From Algicola sagamiensis DSM 14643 (lineage in GTDB: Bacteria > Pseudomonadota > Gammaproteobacteria > Enterobacterales > Alteromonadaceae): 64,000 bases of DNA. The translations under genes and the position numbers were made by a program. Under the pieces are notes generated by a model. The model had not been told where the DNA came from and did not search any database. It saw only the letters and a program-made list of their open reading frames with translations. Shown in pieces: positions 6,446 through 15,963 of the stretch. The stretch is taken from the NCBI RefSeq assembly GCF_000374485.1, contig NZ_KB894497.1, forward strand, positions 1-64,000, read 5' to 3'. Each line of letters opens with the position of its first letter. The first letter of the stretch is position 1.

Positions 6446-8200
6446 CTATTGAGCGTTGGCTTCACTTTTATTTTGGTTAAGAGCCCGCAAAATTAAATTG
6501 AGCTGTTGGCGCTCTTCTGGTGTGATGCTGCCTTGCTTTGCCTTTAACAATAAGTTTTCAGCACGATGATTTAAGCATTCATCTTCAATGAATTGATAGG
6601 TCTCGCTAAACTCTTTTTCAAGGGAGTCATCTGACACTTCATGCACCCATCCAGCTAGGCGCGCAATCGCAGACTCATGTGGGGTGTTACGATAATATTC
6701 AAGTATCTGAGCGGTATTGACAGATGACTTTTGTAAAATGACCGCTTGTAAGTCCAAGAGAAGCTCGATCCCAGGGAGTTTTGTGTTGACCAGAGAGGGG
6801 TTATAAGGAACAGTTTTTGCCAAACTAGGATGTTGAACGAGTAATCCAATGACACGTCGCATTGGTGTGATCTTTAGTTTCGGGGCAGAAACAGGCTTGT
6901 CAGACTTTGTTTTAAAGAAACGATCCAGCTGCTGGACTTCTTTACCAAGTAACTGTGCAAGCTTTTCAAGCAACTCCAAACGATAAAAATCACTTGGTAC
7001 TTTTTCAATCAGTTGTTGGCTTTGTGCGAATAGCATCGATTTGCCAGCTTCAGTCGTGATGTCGACATCCTGAAGAAGTTTATCAAAAAAGAACTGTGTA
7101 AAAGGCTGAGCATTGTTGATCCGTTCTTCAAACTGGCTTTGACCTTCTTTTTGAATCAAAGAGTCAGGGTCTTCCCCATCAGGCAAGAAGAGAAAACGTA
7201 AGTCTGTCCCGTCTTTCAGTTGGGGCAGGGCATTCTCCAGTGCTCTCCAAGCTGCATCTTTTCCTGCTCGGTCTCCGTCATAACAGCAAACTGTTTGCTT
7301 TGCGCTTCTGAACAAGCGTTGCAAATGATCGGAAGTCGTACTGGTACCAAGGGACGCAACAGCATAATCGATTCCAAACTGAGCAAGAGCAATCACATCC
7401 ATGTAGCCCTCGACAATAAGGACACGGTCTAATTGCTGGTGCTTACTCTCTCTGGCTTCGAATAGACCATATAGCTCTTGGCCTTTGTAAAATATCCGGG
7501 TCTCTGGTGAATTTAGGTATTTGGGAGTTGAATTATCTAAAACACGGCCGCCAAAGCCGACAATTCGGCCACGGCGATCTCGGATCGGAAACATGATCCG
7601 ATTGCGGAAAAAGTCGTAACGCTTGCGACGATCATTTTCTGTGATGAGCTTCAGATCAAGGAGTGACTGCGTTGTGTCTTTTTGTGTTCCGAACGTTCTT
7701 AAAACTTGATCCCAGTCATTCGGTGCAAAGCCTAGCTCAAACTTTTGAATAATATGTGACTCAATGCCTCGTTGTTCGAGGTAGGAAAGCGCAGTTTGGT
7801 TTTGACTCAGCTTTTGCTGGAAAAAACGGGATACTTTTTCCATTAAGCTGAAATCATCCGGTGTGCCTTTGGGCTTTTTCGAATAATTTTGTGCGCCTTG
7901 CTCCCTAGGAACTTCTAAATTGAGTTGACCTGCAATATCCTCGATAGCATCGACAAACTCTAGGTTCTCATATTCCATGAGAAAACTAATCGCATTGCCA
8001 TGTGCACCACATCCGAAGCAATGGTAAAACTGCTTTTCTTGACTGACTGTAAAAGATGGTGATTTTTCGTTATGGAATGGACAACAAGCTTGATGGTTTT
8101 TTCCAGCTCGTTTGAGTGGAACGCGCTGGTCAATTAGATCAACGATATCTATTCGAGCAAGTAACTCGTCGATAAAGTGGCGTGGAATTCTTCCTGTCAA
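6446..8200 (-). CDS. dnaG: DNA primase DnaG
   Basis: Synthesises RNA primers at the replication fork. The 584 residues (E. coli: 581) show the N-terminal CHC2 zinc finger (CPFHNEKSPSF, then FHCFGCGAHG-type cysteines at about 40-65) and the RNA polymerase core with the TOPRIM motif (LIVEGYMDVI, followed by YDGDRAGKDAA). The C-terminal helicase-binding domain is less conserved. The start codon appears to be TTG (8198-8200) after TGAGGT. It lies between yqeY and rpoD in the macromolecular synthesis operon. Confidence 0.97.
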   Translation of the reverse strand: MTGRIPRHFIDELLARIDIVDLIDQRVPLKRAGKNHQACCPFHNEKSPSFTVSQEKQFYHCFGCGAHGNAISFLMEYENLEFVDAIEDIAGQLNLEVPREQGAQNYSKKPKGTPDDFSLMEKVSRFFQQKLSQNQTALSYLEQRGIESHIIQKFELGFAPNDWDQVLRTFGTQKDTTQSLLDLKLITENDRRKRYDFFRNRIMFPIRDRRGRIVGFGGRVLDNSTPKYLNSPETRIFYKGQELYGLFEARESKHQQLDRVLIVEGYMDVIALAQFGIDYAVASLGTSTTSDHLQRLFRSAKQTVCCYDGDRAGKDAAWRALENALPQLKDGTDLRFLFLPDGEDPDSLIQKEGQSQFEERINNAQPFTQFFFDKLLQDVDITTEAGKSMLFAQSQQLIEKVPSDFYRLELLEKLAQLLGKEVQQLDRFFKTKSDKPVSAPKLKITPMRRVIGLLVQHPSLAKTVPYNPSLVNTKLPGIELLLDLQAVILQKSSVNTAQILEYYRNTPHESAIARLAGWVHEVSDDSLEKEFSETYQFIEDECLNHRAENLLLKAKQGSITPEERQQLNLILRALNQNKSEANAQ

Positions 8201-8248
8201 AGTGACCTCAATGTCAGAGTTGAATGAACATTGGGCAAGAGAATTGCT

Positions 8249-8271
8249 GCCACGCCGGAGCGCGGCGGCAA
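8249..8271 (-). other. GC-rich hairpin between yqeY and dnaG
   Basis: TGCC and GCCG pair with CGGC and GGCA across a GAGCG loop, with a 2-nt bulge. No T-run follows on the minus strand. In E. coli a partial terminator after rpsU lowers dnaG expression; this hairpin sits in the equivalent stretch and could act the same way or as an RNA processing site. Confidence 0.4.
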
Positions 8272-8292
8272 ATATTTATAAGCAGATCTTGA

Positions 8293-8736
8293 TTAGCTCA
8301 GATTTGCTTTGACCAGCTGAGAGACCTTACCCATATCGGCGCGGCCAATCATTTGTGGTTTTAGCAAACCAATCACTTTGCCCATTTCCTGCATGGATGC
8401 GGCACCGCTTTTTTCAATCGCATCTTTGATCAGTGCGTTGATTTCCTCTTCAGTCAGAGGCTTTGGAAGAAATTCTTCCAAAACAGCGAGCTCAGCGGCT
8501 TCTGCGTCTGCAAGATCCTGACGGTTTGCACTTTCGAATTGTTCAATTGAGTCACGACGTTGTTTGACCTGTTTGGTCAAAACAGTTGTGACATCTTCAT
8601 CACTCAACTCTTTGCGCGTATCGACTTCAACCTGCTTGATTGCAGCCAAAACCATACGGATCGTACCAAGACGAGCTTTGTCCTTGGCTTTCATCGCAGA
8701 CTTTTGAGCATCTTTTAATTGCTCTAGAAGGCTCAT
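8293..8736 (-). CDS. yqeY: GatB/YqeY domain protein
   Basis: 147 residues, the usual length for YqeY, which matches the C-terminal tRNA-binding domain of the amidotransferase subunit GatB. Typical features are LKDAQKSAMKAKDKARLGTI near the start, the EFLPKPLTEEEI turn and the final MGKVIGLLKPQMIGRADMG. The physiological role of stand-alone YqeY is unsettled; a tRNA-related role is inferred from the GatB homology. AAGGA lies 9 nt before the ATG. It is inserted between rpsU (19 nt upstream) and dnaG, an arrangement I recall from other marine gammaproteobacteria. Confidence 0.95.
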   Translation of the reverse strand: MSLLEQLKDAQKSAMKAKDKARLGTIRMVLAAIKQVEVDTRKELSDEDVTTVLTKQVKQRRDSIEQFESANRQDLADAEAAELAVLEEFLPKPLTEEEINALIKDAIEKSGAASMQEMGKVIGLLKPQMIGRADMGKVSQLVKANLS

Positions 8737-8755
8737 GAAATGGGTCCTTGATTGC

Positions 8756-8971
8756 TTAGTAAAGTTTTACGCGACGTGCGTTTTCGCGAGCCAGCTTCTT
8801 AAGCGAACGCTTAACAGCAGCAGCTTTTTTGCGCTTACGCTCAGCAGTTGGCTTCTCGTAGAATTCACGACGGCGAACTTCTGATAGGATACCTGCTTTT
8901 TCGCAAGAACGCTTGAAGCGGCGAAGTGCTACGTCAAACGGTTCGTTTTCTCTTACTTTGATTACTGGCAT
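8756..8971 (-). CDS. rpsU: 30S ribosomal protein S21
   Basis: 71 residues, full length. It starts [21 protein letters not shown], continues with [19 protein letters not shown] and ends in a strongly basic tail, all diagnostic of S21, the small-subunit protein near the anti-Shine-Dalgarno. It is the first gene of the operon, with GAGGTGAT ahead of the ATG. Confidence 0.98.
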   Translation of the reverse strand: MPVIKVRENEPFDVALRRFKRSCEKAGILSEVRRREFYEKPTAERKRKKAAAVKRSLKKLARENARRVKLY

Positions 8972-9060
8972 TAAATCATCACCTCAGTAAATAAATTAGT
9001 TCCAGTCGATACCAGACGATTCTGAACTAATTCTAGTCAGTTGATTAAAAATGGTGCCGT

Positions 9061-9090
9061 ATTCTAATCTGAATCATCATGTAATGTAAA
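9061..9090 (-). promoter_or_regulatory. Likely sigma-70 promoter of the rpsU-yqeY-dnaG-rpoD operon
   Basis: On the minus strand TTTACA (9085-9090) and TAGAAT (9061-9066) are 18 nt apart, about 90 nt upstream of the rpsU start. I see no convincing LexA box here, unlike the E. coli operon. Confidence 0.45.
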
Positions 9091-9181
9091 GTTGTCTTAC
9101 GTAAAAGCTGGAGAAAATGTTTTGAGGGATGTAAAATCGCGCTCTTTGTATGAAATATGATAATGGCTGTGAAGGTGTGGT

Positions 9182-10195
9182 ATGCGTGTATTAGGTATTG
9201 AAACCTCCTGTGATGAAACCGGAGTCGCGATTTATTCTGAGGCAGAAGGTTTACTGGCGCACCAACTTTATAGTCAGGTCAAACTGCATGCGGACTATGG
9301 TGGTGTCGTTCCAGAACTCGCTTCCCGTGACCATATTCGCAAGACTTTACCACTCATTCAAGCAGCATTAAAAGAAGCCAATCTATCGCATACTGATCTA
9401 GATGGCATTGCATTTACTCAGGGCCCAGGGCTGGTCGGCGCACTCCTCGCCGGTAGTAGTATTGCGCGATCACTCGCTTACGCTTGGAAACTTCCGGCTG
9501 TTGGTGTGCATCATATGGAAGGGCACCTGCTGGCGCCGATGTTGGAAGATACCAAACCTGAATTTCCATTTCTTGCCTTGCTGGTCTCAGGCGGGCATAC
9601 GATGATGGTTGCAGTAAAGGCGATTGGTGAGTATGAGATTTTGGGTGAATCGATCGATGATGCAGCTGGCGAAGCGTTCGATAAAACAGCGAAGTTGCTT
9701 GGTCTCGATTACCCAGGTGGCCCGTTACTCGCTAAAATTGCAACACAAGGAACGGAAGGGCGCTTTAAGTTTCCACGTCCGATGACTGATCGTCCAGGAT
9801 TGGATTTCAGCTTTAGTGGTTTGAAGACATTCGCTGCGAATACAATCGCGAAGGAAGGCGATGATCTGCAAACACAGGCTGATATCGCGCTTGCATTTGA
9901 ACAGGCAGTTGTTGATACATTGGCGATTAAGTGTAAACGCGCACTGGAACAGACGAAAATGAAACGCCTGGTGATTGCTGGTGGAGTGAGTGCAAATCAA
10001 CGCCTTCGTGAACAACTGGCGGTGATGATGGAAAAACTAAACGGAAAAGTATTCTATCCAAGGACTGCATTTTGTACAGATAACGGTGCAATGATAGCTT
10101 ACGCAGGTTTAGCGCGATTAAAAGCGGGTCAAACATTAGATCTGGCAGTAAAAGCGCGTCCTCGTTGGCCAATCAATGAATTACCGCCGCTTTAA
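9182..10195 (+). CDS. tsaD: tRNA N6-threonylcarbamoyladenosine synthase subunit TsaD
   Basis: Transfers the threonylcarbamoyl group to A37 of ANN-decoding tRNAs, working with TsaB and TsaE. The 337 residues start at [18 protein letters not shown], with the metal-binding HHMEGH motif (about 110-115), the ATP-site LVSGGHTMM and [10 protein letters not shown] stretches, FSFSGLKT, and a C-terminal [10 protein letters not shown] plus [19 protein letters not shown] precedes the start. It is divergent from rpsU, a common neighbourhood for this gene. Confidence 0.98.
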   Translation: MRVLGIETSCDETGVAIYSEAEGLLAHQLYSQVKLHADYGGVVPELASRDHIRKTLPLIQAALKEANLSHTDLDGIAFTQGPGLVGALLAGSSIARSLAYAWKLPAVGVHHMEGHLLAPMLEDTKPEFPFLALLVSGGHTMMVAVKAIGEYEILGESIDDAAGEAFDKTAKLLGLDYPGGPLLAKIATQGTEGRFKFPRPMTDRPGLDFSFSGLKTFAANTIAKEGDDLQTQADIALAFEQAVVDTLAIKCKRALEQTKMKRLVIAGGVSANQRLREQLAVMMEKLNGKVFYPRTAFCTDNGAMIAYAGLARLKAGQTLDLAVKARPRWPINELPPL

Positions 10196-10233
10196 TATTG
10201 ATGCCGTTTCATATCATGACCCCCTGATTGAAT

Positions 10234-10252
10234 GGCGTGCTAATGTCACGCC
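10234..10252. terminator. Weak terminator-like hairpin between tsaD and plsY
   Basis: GGCGTG and CACGCC form a 6-bp stem with a 7-nt loop between two converging genes. A GTTTTT run follows about 10 nt later on the plus strand. Confidence 0.4.
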
Positions 10253-10266
10253 TTCCATGCTTGTTT

Positions 10267-10869
10267 TTATTCTTTTAGCTTTTTCCCTTTATCCCAGATC
10301 TTGCTTTCTTTCCCCAGATAAAGACGAGCAATGTTTTCCTTGTGTCTGGCGATGATCAATACTGCGAGCATCAGAACAGGAATGGTATACATGGGTTTGA
10401 TAAAGAATGTATATACAGGTGCGAGTGCAAAAGTCACAACGGCAGCTAAAGAGCTATAACCAGTAATCAATGCTACGAAAAGCCAAGTCACAAGGAGCAA
10501 ACACGCTAATGACCAGCCGATTGGAAACATAGCGCCAAGTGCTGTTGCGACAGCTTTACCGCCTTTAAAGCCGAAAAAACATGGGAAAATATGCCCGATG
10601 CAAGCAGCTAAAGCGACAAACCCAAGTGCAATCGGCTCAAGTTTAAAAAAATAAGCAAGCCAGACTGGTATCGTTCCTTTTAATACATCACCAAGTAATA
10701 CAAGAGCAGCAGGTCCTTTTCCCGCGATCCTTAAAACGTTGGTTGTACCAGGATTGTTTGAGCCGTCAGTTCGTGGATCAGGGTGTCCAAAAGCACGGCA
10801 GACAATCACAGCGGAACAGAGTGAACCACAGAGATAGGCCAGGACAATCATGATGAGCGACAAGAACAT
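10267..10869 (-). CDS. plsY: Glycerol-3-phosphate acyltransferase PlsY
   Basis: Inner-membrane enzyme that uses acyl-phosphate to acylate glycerol-3-phosphate, the first step of phospholipid synthesis. The 200 residues have several hydrophobic segments. The conserved cytoplasmic motifs are [20 protein letters not shown] with GTTNVLR (motif 1), [18 protein letters not shown] (motif 2) and a late [10 protein letters not shown] (motif 3). Being next to tsaD and divergent from folB is the usual gammaproteobacterial order. Confidence 0.97.
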   Translation of the reverse strand: MFLSLIMIVLAYLCGSLCSAVIVCRAFGHPDPRTDGSNNPGTTNVLRIAGKGPAALVLLGDVLKGTIPVWLAYFFKLEPIALGFVALAACIGHIFPCFFGFKGGKAVATALGAMFPIGWSLACLLLVTWLFVALITGYSSLAAVVTFALAPVYTFFIKPMYTIPVLMLAVLIIARHKENIARLYLGKESKIWDKGKKLKE

Positions 10870-11030
10870 GAATTAGTGTTTCTCAAGGTTGTTTTTTGGG
10901 TTAGTATTGCCAACGCTTTCCGGTTTTCAGAAGCAGTCCCCATATAGACGGGTAGGATAACGCTTTTTGCGCTTGCATGTTATCCGACCTGAAAGTTCAT
11001 AGTAATGTTTTCATCATAAGAAGTCACGGG

Positions 11031-11384
11031 ATGGATAGAGTATTTATTCAACAGCTTGAAGTAGACACGGTGATTGGTGTTTACGAATGGGAAAAAGAAA
11101 TACGCCAACAATTATTGTTTGATATTAATATGGCATGGGACAACGCATGTCCTGCTGCACAGGATGATATTCATCTGGCTTTGGATTATGCCGCTGTGTC
11201 TGAACGAGTAACGACATTTGCCAAAACACATACATTTGAATTAATAGAAACGATGGCCGAAAAAGTCGCAGCATTGATTTTGCATGAGTTTTCTGTCCAT
11301 GAAGTCACAATAACACTACGAAAACCAGGTGCGGTTCACAATGCAGCATCCGTCGGTGTTCAAATTTGTCGGAAGAGAAGCTAA
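11031..11384 (+). CDS. folB: Dihydroneopterin aldolase FolB
   Basis: Converts dihydroneopterin to 6-hydroxymethyldihydropterin in folate synthesis. I start at the ATG at 11031, which gives 117 residues beginning MDRVFIQQLEVDTVIGVYEWE, the canonical FolB N-terminus; the frame is open upstream but shows no homology. DYAAVSERV and TFELIETMAE are typical active-site stretches, and KPGAVHNAASVGV is the usual C-terminus. The stop is 4 nt before folK. Confidence 0.95.
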   Translation: MDRVFIQQLEVDTVIGVYEWEKEIRQQLLFDINMAWDNACPAAQDDIHLALDYAAVSERVTTFAKTHTFELIETMAEKVAALILHEFSVHEVTITLRKPGAVHNAASVGVQICRKRS

Positions 11385-11388
11385 GTCC

Positions 11389-11886
11389 ATGGCACGTATT
11401 TTTATCAGTATTGGCACGAATATCGATCGGGAACATTATTTAAATCAGGCATTCCATGGTTTGAATCAAGCTTTTCAAGGGCTGAAATTCTCCCAAGTTT
11501 ATGAATCCGAAGCGGTTGGTTTTGAAGGTGAAAACTTTTATAACCTTGTGGTTGAAGCCCAATCGGATGCTTCAGTTGAACAAGTGGTTTCGATTTTAAA
11601 ACAAATTGAAGACAAGAATGGCCGAGTTCGTGGTGGCGAAAAATTTAGTGCGCGAACACTCGATCTGGATTTATTACTGTATGATGATGTTGTATGTCAG
11701 GAACCAATTTCTCTTCCCAGAGACGAAGTGCTGACAAATGCATTTGTTTTACTTCCATTACAAGAACTGGCGCCATCATTAGAACACCCGCAAGTTGGCC
11801 AGACGATGGAGGAATTGTGGCAAGCCTACGAGAAATCAAAGCAGTCGCTTTGGCCGATAGAATTCTTGTGGCCACAAAGCGCGTAA
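11389..11886 (+). CDS. folK: 6-hydroxymethyl-7,8-dihydropterin pyrophosphokinase FolK
   Basis: Next step in folate synthesis after FolB, transferring pyrophosphate from ATP to hydroxymethyldihydropterin. I choose the ATG at 11389 after GGAAGAG, so the protein starts MARIFISIGTNIDREHYL. FYNLVVEAQSD, the RTLDLDLLLYDD motif with the catalytic Asp pair, and the late LPRDEVLTNAFVLLPL are diagnostic. It follows folB directly and is probably co-transcribed with it. Confidence 0.95.
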   Translation: MARIFISIGTNIDREHYLNQAFHGLNQAFQGLKFSQVYESEAVGFEGENFYNLVVEAQSDASVEQVVSILKQIEDKNGRVRGGEKFSARTLDLDLLLYDDVVCQEPISLPRDEVLTNAFVLLPLQELAPSLEHPQVGQTMEELWQAYEKSKQSLWPIEFLWPQSA

Positions 11887-11917
11887 ATCGAATGCATCAA
11901 AATAAGAAGAAAAAGAT

Positions 11918-12718
11918 ATGAATTGGTTAGAAGCAATTGTACTTGCGTTGATACAGGGACTCACAGAGTTTTTACCAATTTCCAGCTCAGCCCACTTGAT
12001 CTTGCCAAAGGAAGTTCTGGGGTGGGCTGAACAGGGTTTAGCCTATGATGTCGCACTTCATATCGGGACGCTGATGGCGGTGATGGGGTATTTCCGTAAA
12101 GAAATTTATCAGATGTTTGTTTCTTGGTGCCGATCTTTCACGGGATACTCAGATGAACATAGCCGCCTTGCCTGGTTAGTTATCCTTGGGACAATCCCGA
12201 CGGGTCTTATTGGTTTTATTGCACACGACTGGATATCCGAAAATCTGCGTTCAGCTTCGGTTATCGCAGTGACTACACTGATATTTGGTCTGTTATTGGG
12301 CTTGGCTGATATCAAAGGGAAACGAGAAAGAACGACTCAGCAAATGAAATGGCAGGATGCACTTTGGATTGGTTTGGCTCAGGTTCTTGCTTTAATCCCA
12401 GGGACGTCACGCTCTGGAGTGACAATTACAGCAGCACTAGCACTGGGTCTGGACAGACAGGCGGCCGCTCGGTTTTCATTTTTGCTCTCTATTCCGACCA
12501 TTCTTGCTGCGGGCGGATTGGAGTCAGTGAAGCTGGCAAAAAGTACTGACCCGGTGAACTGGACAATTATGGGGACGGGGGTTTTGGTTGCCTTTCTCAG
12601 TGCTTATGCTTGTATTCATTTGTTTTTGAAATGGATTGAGCGCATTGGCATGATGCCTTTTGTCATCTATCGACTTCTACTAGCCGCGGCATTGTTTTTA
12701 ATGATTGCGCTGACTTAA
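11918..12718 (+). CDS. uppP: Undecaprenyl-diphosphatase UppP (BacA)
   Basis: Inner-membrane phosphatase recycling undecaprenyl diphosphate for cell-wall synthesis; its overproduction gives bacitracin resistance. The 266 residues contain the two family motifs, GLTEFLPISSSAHL (about 14-27) and PGTSRSGVTITAAL (about 161-174), embedded in multiple transmembrane segments. It ends 4 bp into the 3' end of the convergent cca gene. Confidence 0.97.
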   Translation: MNWLEAIVLALIQGLTEFLPISSSAHLILPKEVLGWAEQGLAYDVALHIGTLMAVMGYFRKEIYQMFVSWCRSFTGYSDEHSRLAWLVILGTIPTGLIGFIAHDWISENLRSASVIAVTTLIFGLLLGLADIKGKRERTTQQMKWQDALWIGLAQVLALIPGTSRSGVTITAALALGLDRQAAARFSFLLSIPTILAAGGLESVKLAKSTDPVNWTIMGTGVLVAFLSAYACIHLFLKWIERIGMMPFVIYRLLLAAALFLMIALT

Positions 12719-13854
12719 GTCAGCGCATCTGATTCGGACAAAGCCTCATTGATTTTGCTGATCCGTCTTTTTTCCAACTCCTTTTTAATTTGAACACCTT
12801 CGAATCCGTCTTTGATCACATCTTGGACATTGACTGTAAGTGCTGCTTGATAACAGGCTTTAATCATCTTTGTATGCAGACTTTCAATATTCTTTTCAGT
12901 GATTTGGCATAACTTCAATACATCATCAAATCGTTCTTCTTTTCGCCAGACATCAATACTATTGAGCATCTTCAGTACTTTTTCTGCAGTGAACGGTGTT
13001 TTCTGCTGGAAGAACTGCGTATAAAGTGCTGTAAATTGAGCGAGATCTTTCACCTCTTTTGGCATTCTTAGTTTTTCCGAGGCTGCAGTCAGTCGCGCGG
13101 ATTTTCCATCTTGAATATCAAAACCTAAATCTTGAAATAGACTCGCTAAACGTAATGTTGCACTGAATTGCCGTGATTCAGCATAGTTTAACCGCTCTTG
13201 TGTAGACTGTTGCCAGGATTGAGCGAGTTCAGGACAAAACACTTCAAGCGCGCCAATGTCCAGAAGAGTTTGAACAAATACGGCAGCATTGTTTTCTGTA
13301 AATGTCTTTTCGAACTCTTTCCAAATCCGCTCAGGGGTCAGATGTTCAAGCTCTCCCGTATTGACCATTTGTTTCATCAAAATTTCTGTTTCCGGTGCAA
13401 TCTGAAAGCCATATTCATGATATCGTGCAGCAAATCGAGCGACACGAAGCACACGTAAAGGATCCTCTGCAAAAGCTTCTGAAACATGACGAAGGACTTT
13501 ATTCTCAAGATCTTTTTGCCCATCATAGGGATCAACAAGCGTCCCATCTGCGGCTTGTGCAATGGCATTGATCGTTAAATCACGACGTTGCAAATCTTCT
13601 TCTAATGTGACATTTGGTTCTGCATAACAGGTGAACCCTTTATAGCCATGGCCTGTTTTTCTTTCTGTTCTTGCCAGTGCGTATTCTTCTTTTGTTTCTG
13701 GATGAAGAAATACCGGAAAATCTTTTCCGACTTGTTGAAAATGACTGGAAAGCATTTCTTCCGGGGTTGCACCGATAACAACCCAGTCTCTTTCAGTAAC
13801 TTGACGACCCAATAGTGAATCTCGAACTGCACCACCAACTAAATAGACATCCAT
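12715..13854 (-). CDS. cca: CCA-adding tRNA nucleotidyltransferase with degenerate HD domain
   Basis: Adds or repairs the 3' CCA of tRNAs. The ATG at 13854 after AGAGGT gives 379 residues beginning MDVYLVGGAVRDSLLG. The class II head motifs are clear: GGAVRD, RDWVVIG (metal ligands), LARTERKTG, RRDLTINAIA, DPYDGQKDL, and the neck RVLRVARFAARY. The C-terminal part is shorter than the ~412-residue E. coli enzyme. Where E. coli has its phosphohydrolase HD motif this protein has a QDLG stretch lacking the histidine, so the extra phosphatase activities are probably absent. Confidence 0.95.
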   Translation of the reverse strand: MDVYLVGGAVRDSLLGRQVTERDWVVIGATPEEMLSSHFQQVGKDFPVFLHPETKEEYALARTERKTGHGYKGFTCYAEPNVTLEEDLQRRDLTINAIAQAADGTLVDPYDGQKDLENKVLRHVSEAFAEDPLRVLRVARFAARYHEYGFQIAPETEILMKQMVNTGELEHLTPERIWKEFEKTFTENNAAVFVQTLLDIGALEVFCPELAQSWQQSTQERLNYAESRQFSATLRLASLFQDLGFDIQDGKSARLTAASEKLRMPKEVKDLAQFTALYTQFFQQKTPFTAEKVLKMLNSIDVWRKEERFDDVLKLCQITEKNIESLHTKMIKACYQAALTVNVQDVIKDGFEGVQIKKELEKRRISKINEALSESDALT

Positions 13855-13989
13855 TTTTTTACCTCTAAGACCAATCAGGATGATGATTGTGGATTGGTAT
13901 TCATACAACTTTATGCCATTATACATGCCTTGAATAAAGTATGTTGATAACGAATTTTTTGCGCAATAAAACTTTCAGCAGGATAGGAT

Positions 13990-14997
13990 ATGTACCGCGG
14001 ATTTTTTGGCCTGACCGATGCACCATTTTCCATAGCTCCCAACCCGGATTATTTATTTTTAAGTACGCGCCATAAAGAGGCTCTAGCTCATTTAAAATAT
14101 GGGCTGGGAGAGAGTGGTGGGTTCGTCTTATTGACAGGGGAAGTTGGTACAGGAAAAACAACGATTTCTCGCTGTATGCTAGAGACGTTACCAGAAGATA
14201 CTCAAGCCGCATTCATCTTAAACCCAACGTTATCTGCACAAGAGTTGTTATCCACGATTTGTGATGAGTTAAAAATTTCGTACGCTGATGTCGAGGAAAC
14301 ACTCAAGTCACTTACGGATAAAATCAAAGCACATCTTCTTGAGAATCATGCAAATGGCAAGAGTACACTATTGCTGATTGACGAAGCACAACATTTGCAG
14401 CCAGAAGTTCTGGAGCAGCTACGTCTATTAACGAACCTTGAGACCAATACGAAGAAACTTTTGCAGATCATTCTGATTGGTCAACCGGAATTGCAGGAAC
14501 TGCTCAAGCGACGTGATCTTCGCCAGCTTGCTCAGCGGATCACTGCTCGTTATCACTTAATGCCACTGACGGAACAGGAAGTGGCTTATTATGTCGCGCA
14601 TCGACTTCGTGTTGCTGGGTGTGAACGCCCCATATTTGAAAAAAGTGCGATGAAAGAGCTTCATAAACAGTCAGGTGGTGTGCCTCGGCTCATCAATCTG
14701 ATCTGTGAGCGGGCCCTCATGGGAGCGTATGCCATGCAGCGGCAGTCAATTAATCGAAAGCTTATTGAAGCCGCGGCAGATGAAGTGTTACTTCGGAATT
14801 TATCTTCTGATGATGTACTTGTTGAATCGGCCTCCTCACGTCTCAAGTGGTTTATGATTGGTCTTCTATGCTTATCCATGTTCTTAGCTGGTGGGATCTT
14901 TTTTGAAAAGAAAGTTAAAATCACGCTAGGCTCTATTATGGAACCTATTGAGTCGAATGAAGTCAATACAGACTCTCAAGTATCAGAAGAAGGGTAG
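13990..14997 (+). CDS. gspA: GspA/ExeA-type AAA ATPase, short form
   Basis: 335 residues. It starts MYRGFFGLTDAPFSIAPNPDYLFLS, then has Walker A GEVGTGKTT (about 50-58), Walker B LLLIDEAQHL and the sensor region IILIGQPEL. A single transmembrane segment lies near 277-295, with a short periplasmic tail. This is the ExeA/MshM family, which helps place the type II secretin with its partner GspB. Classical ExeA (~550 residues) carries a C-terminal peptidoglycan-binding domain that is missing here. The immediately following gspB supports a secretion role over an MSHA pilus role. Confidence 0.85.
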   Translation: MYRGFFGLTDAPFSIAPNPDYLFLSTRHKEALAHLKYGLGESGGFVLLTGEVGTGKTTISRCMLETLPEDTQAAFILNPTLSAQELLSTICDELKISYADVEETLKSLTDKIKAHLLENHANGKSTLLLIDEAQHLQPEVLEQLRLLTNLETNTKKLLQIILIGQPELQELLKRRDLRQLAQRITARYHLMPLTEQEVAYYVAHRLRVAGCERPIFEKSAMKELHKQSGGVPRLINLICERALMGAYAMQRQSINRKLIEAAADEVLLRNLSSDDVLVESASSRLKWFMIGLLCLSMFLAGGIFFEKKVKITLGSIMEPIESNEVNTDSQVSEEG

Positions 14998-15003
14998 TCG
15001 GAC

Positions 15004-15963
15004 ATGTCGTTTTTACTGGAGGCGTTGAACAGAAAGCAAACAGAGCAACAAACCTCACCGCGGGGGGAGCAGCTTGCTCAGCCAACGTTTGTTGCCTATG
15101 CGCCAGAGAGTTCTCCCAATCGTCTTATTTATGCTGTGATTGCGCTTGCAGTCCTTCTTGCTTTGTCTGTTGGCTTTATCCTCGGGCAGTTTGGCTTGAG
15201 TTCAATAACATCACAACCCGCTTTGCAAAAGCAACCCATTCCTACATCGCAGGCTCATACACAAAGAACCCAGTTAAATACAAACCTAACCCAAGCAAAA
15301 GATATTTCATTAATTCAGCCTGATGTGTCGCCAACGGTTGAATCCTTGTCTGAAGAAAATGAGAAACTCAATCAAAAACTGAGTGAGATTGAAGCGAAAA
15401 TTTCAACACTACAGACGCCAAAGACAATGCCTGCTGAACCACAGCCTGCTTCAATTGTTGCAAAGTCAGCATCAACAACAGAAACAGCTTACGAATGGGA
15501 CTCGAAAAAAGGGATCTCTAAAGTTCAAACTGAGATTCAAAAACCACGGGAAATCACAAAACAAGTTCAGGACACACAAGTGAGGTCTCAGGAGCCAGAA
15601 TTGGTTGAAGAGCTACCATTAGAAGATGTTTCTCCAGAGCTAGTGCGTAGCTTCCAAGCTGCCATGCAAGCGAGTTCATCACCTCAAGAGAGAGAACCTC
15701 ATCAATCAAATCGCGTGACGGATTTACATGATATGCCAGTCTCATTTGTGAAAGATGTCCCTCGTCTTGCTTTTCAAACACATATCTTCGCGACAGATGA
15801 AAATCAACGTTGGATCAAGGTGAATGACAAGACGTTACAAGAAAAACAGTGGATCACAGCAGATATTCAAATCCGCAGAATTGAACAAAACCACGTCATC
15901 ATGCGCATGTACGGTGAAGATTTTTCTCTGCCCGCACTTACAACCTGGGAAGGCATGCCCTAA
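15004..15963 (+). CDS. gspB: General secretion pathway protein GspB (ExeB)
   Basis: 319 residues: a short cytoplasmic start (MSFLLEALNRKQ), one transmembrane helix (about 34-55), a low-complexity Gln/Pro/Ser-rich periplasmic linker with a short coiled coil, and a conserved C-terminal domain. That domain has ARLAFQTHIFATDE-like strands followed by RWIKVNDKTL and IQIRRIEQNHVIM. This matches the T2SSB domain of GspB/ExeB, which works with GspA to install the type II secretin in the wall. It starts 6 nt after gspA. Its stop overlaps that of the convergent HD-GYP gene by 4 bp. Confidence 0.88.
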   Translation: MSFLLEALNRKQTEQQTSPRGEQLAQPTFVAYAPESSPNRLIYAVIALAVLLALSVGFILGQFGLSSITSQPALQKQPIPTSQAHTQRTQLNTNLTQAKDISLIQPDVSPTVESLSEENEKLNQKLSEIEAKISTLQTPKTMPAEPQPASIVAKSASTTETAYEWDSKKGISKVQTEIQKPREITKQVQDTQVRSQEPELVEELPLEDVSPELVRSFQAAMQASSSPQEREPHQSNRVTDLHDMPVSFVKDVPRLAFQTHIFATDENQRWIKVNDKTLQEKQWITADIQIRRIEQNHVIMRMYGEDFSLPALTTWEGMP

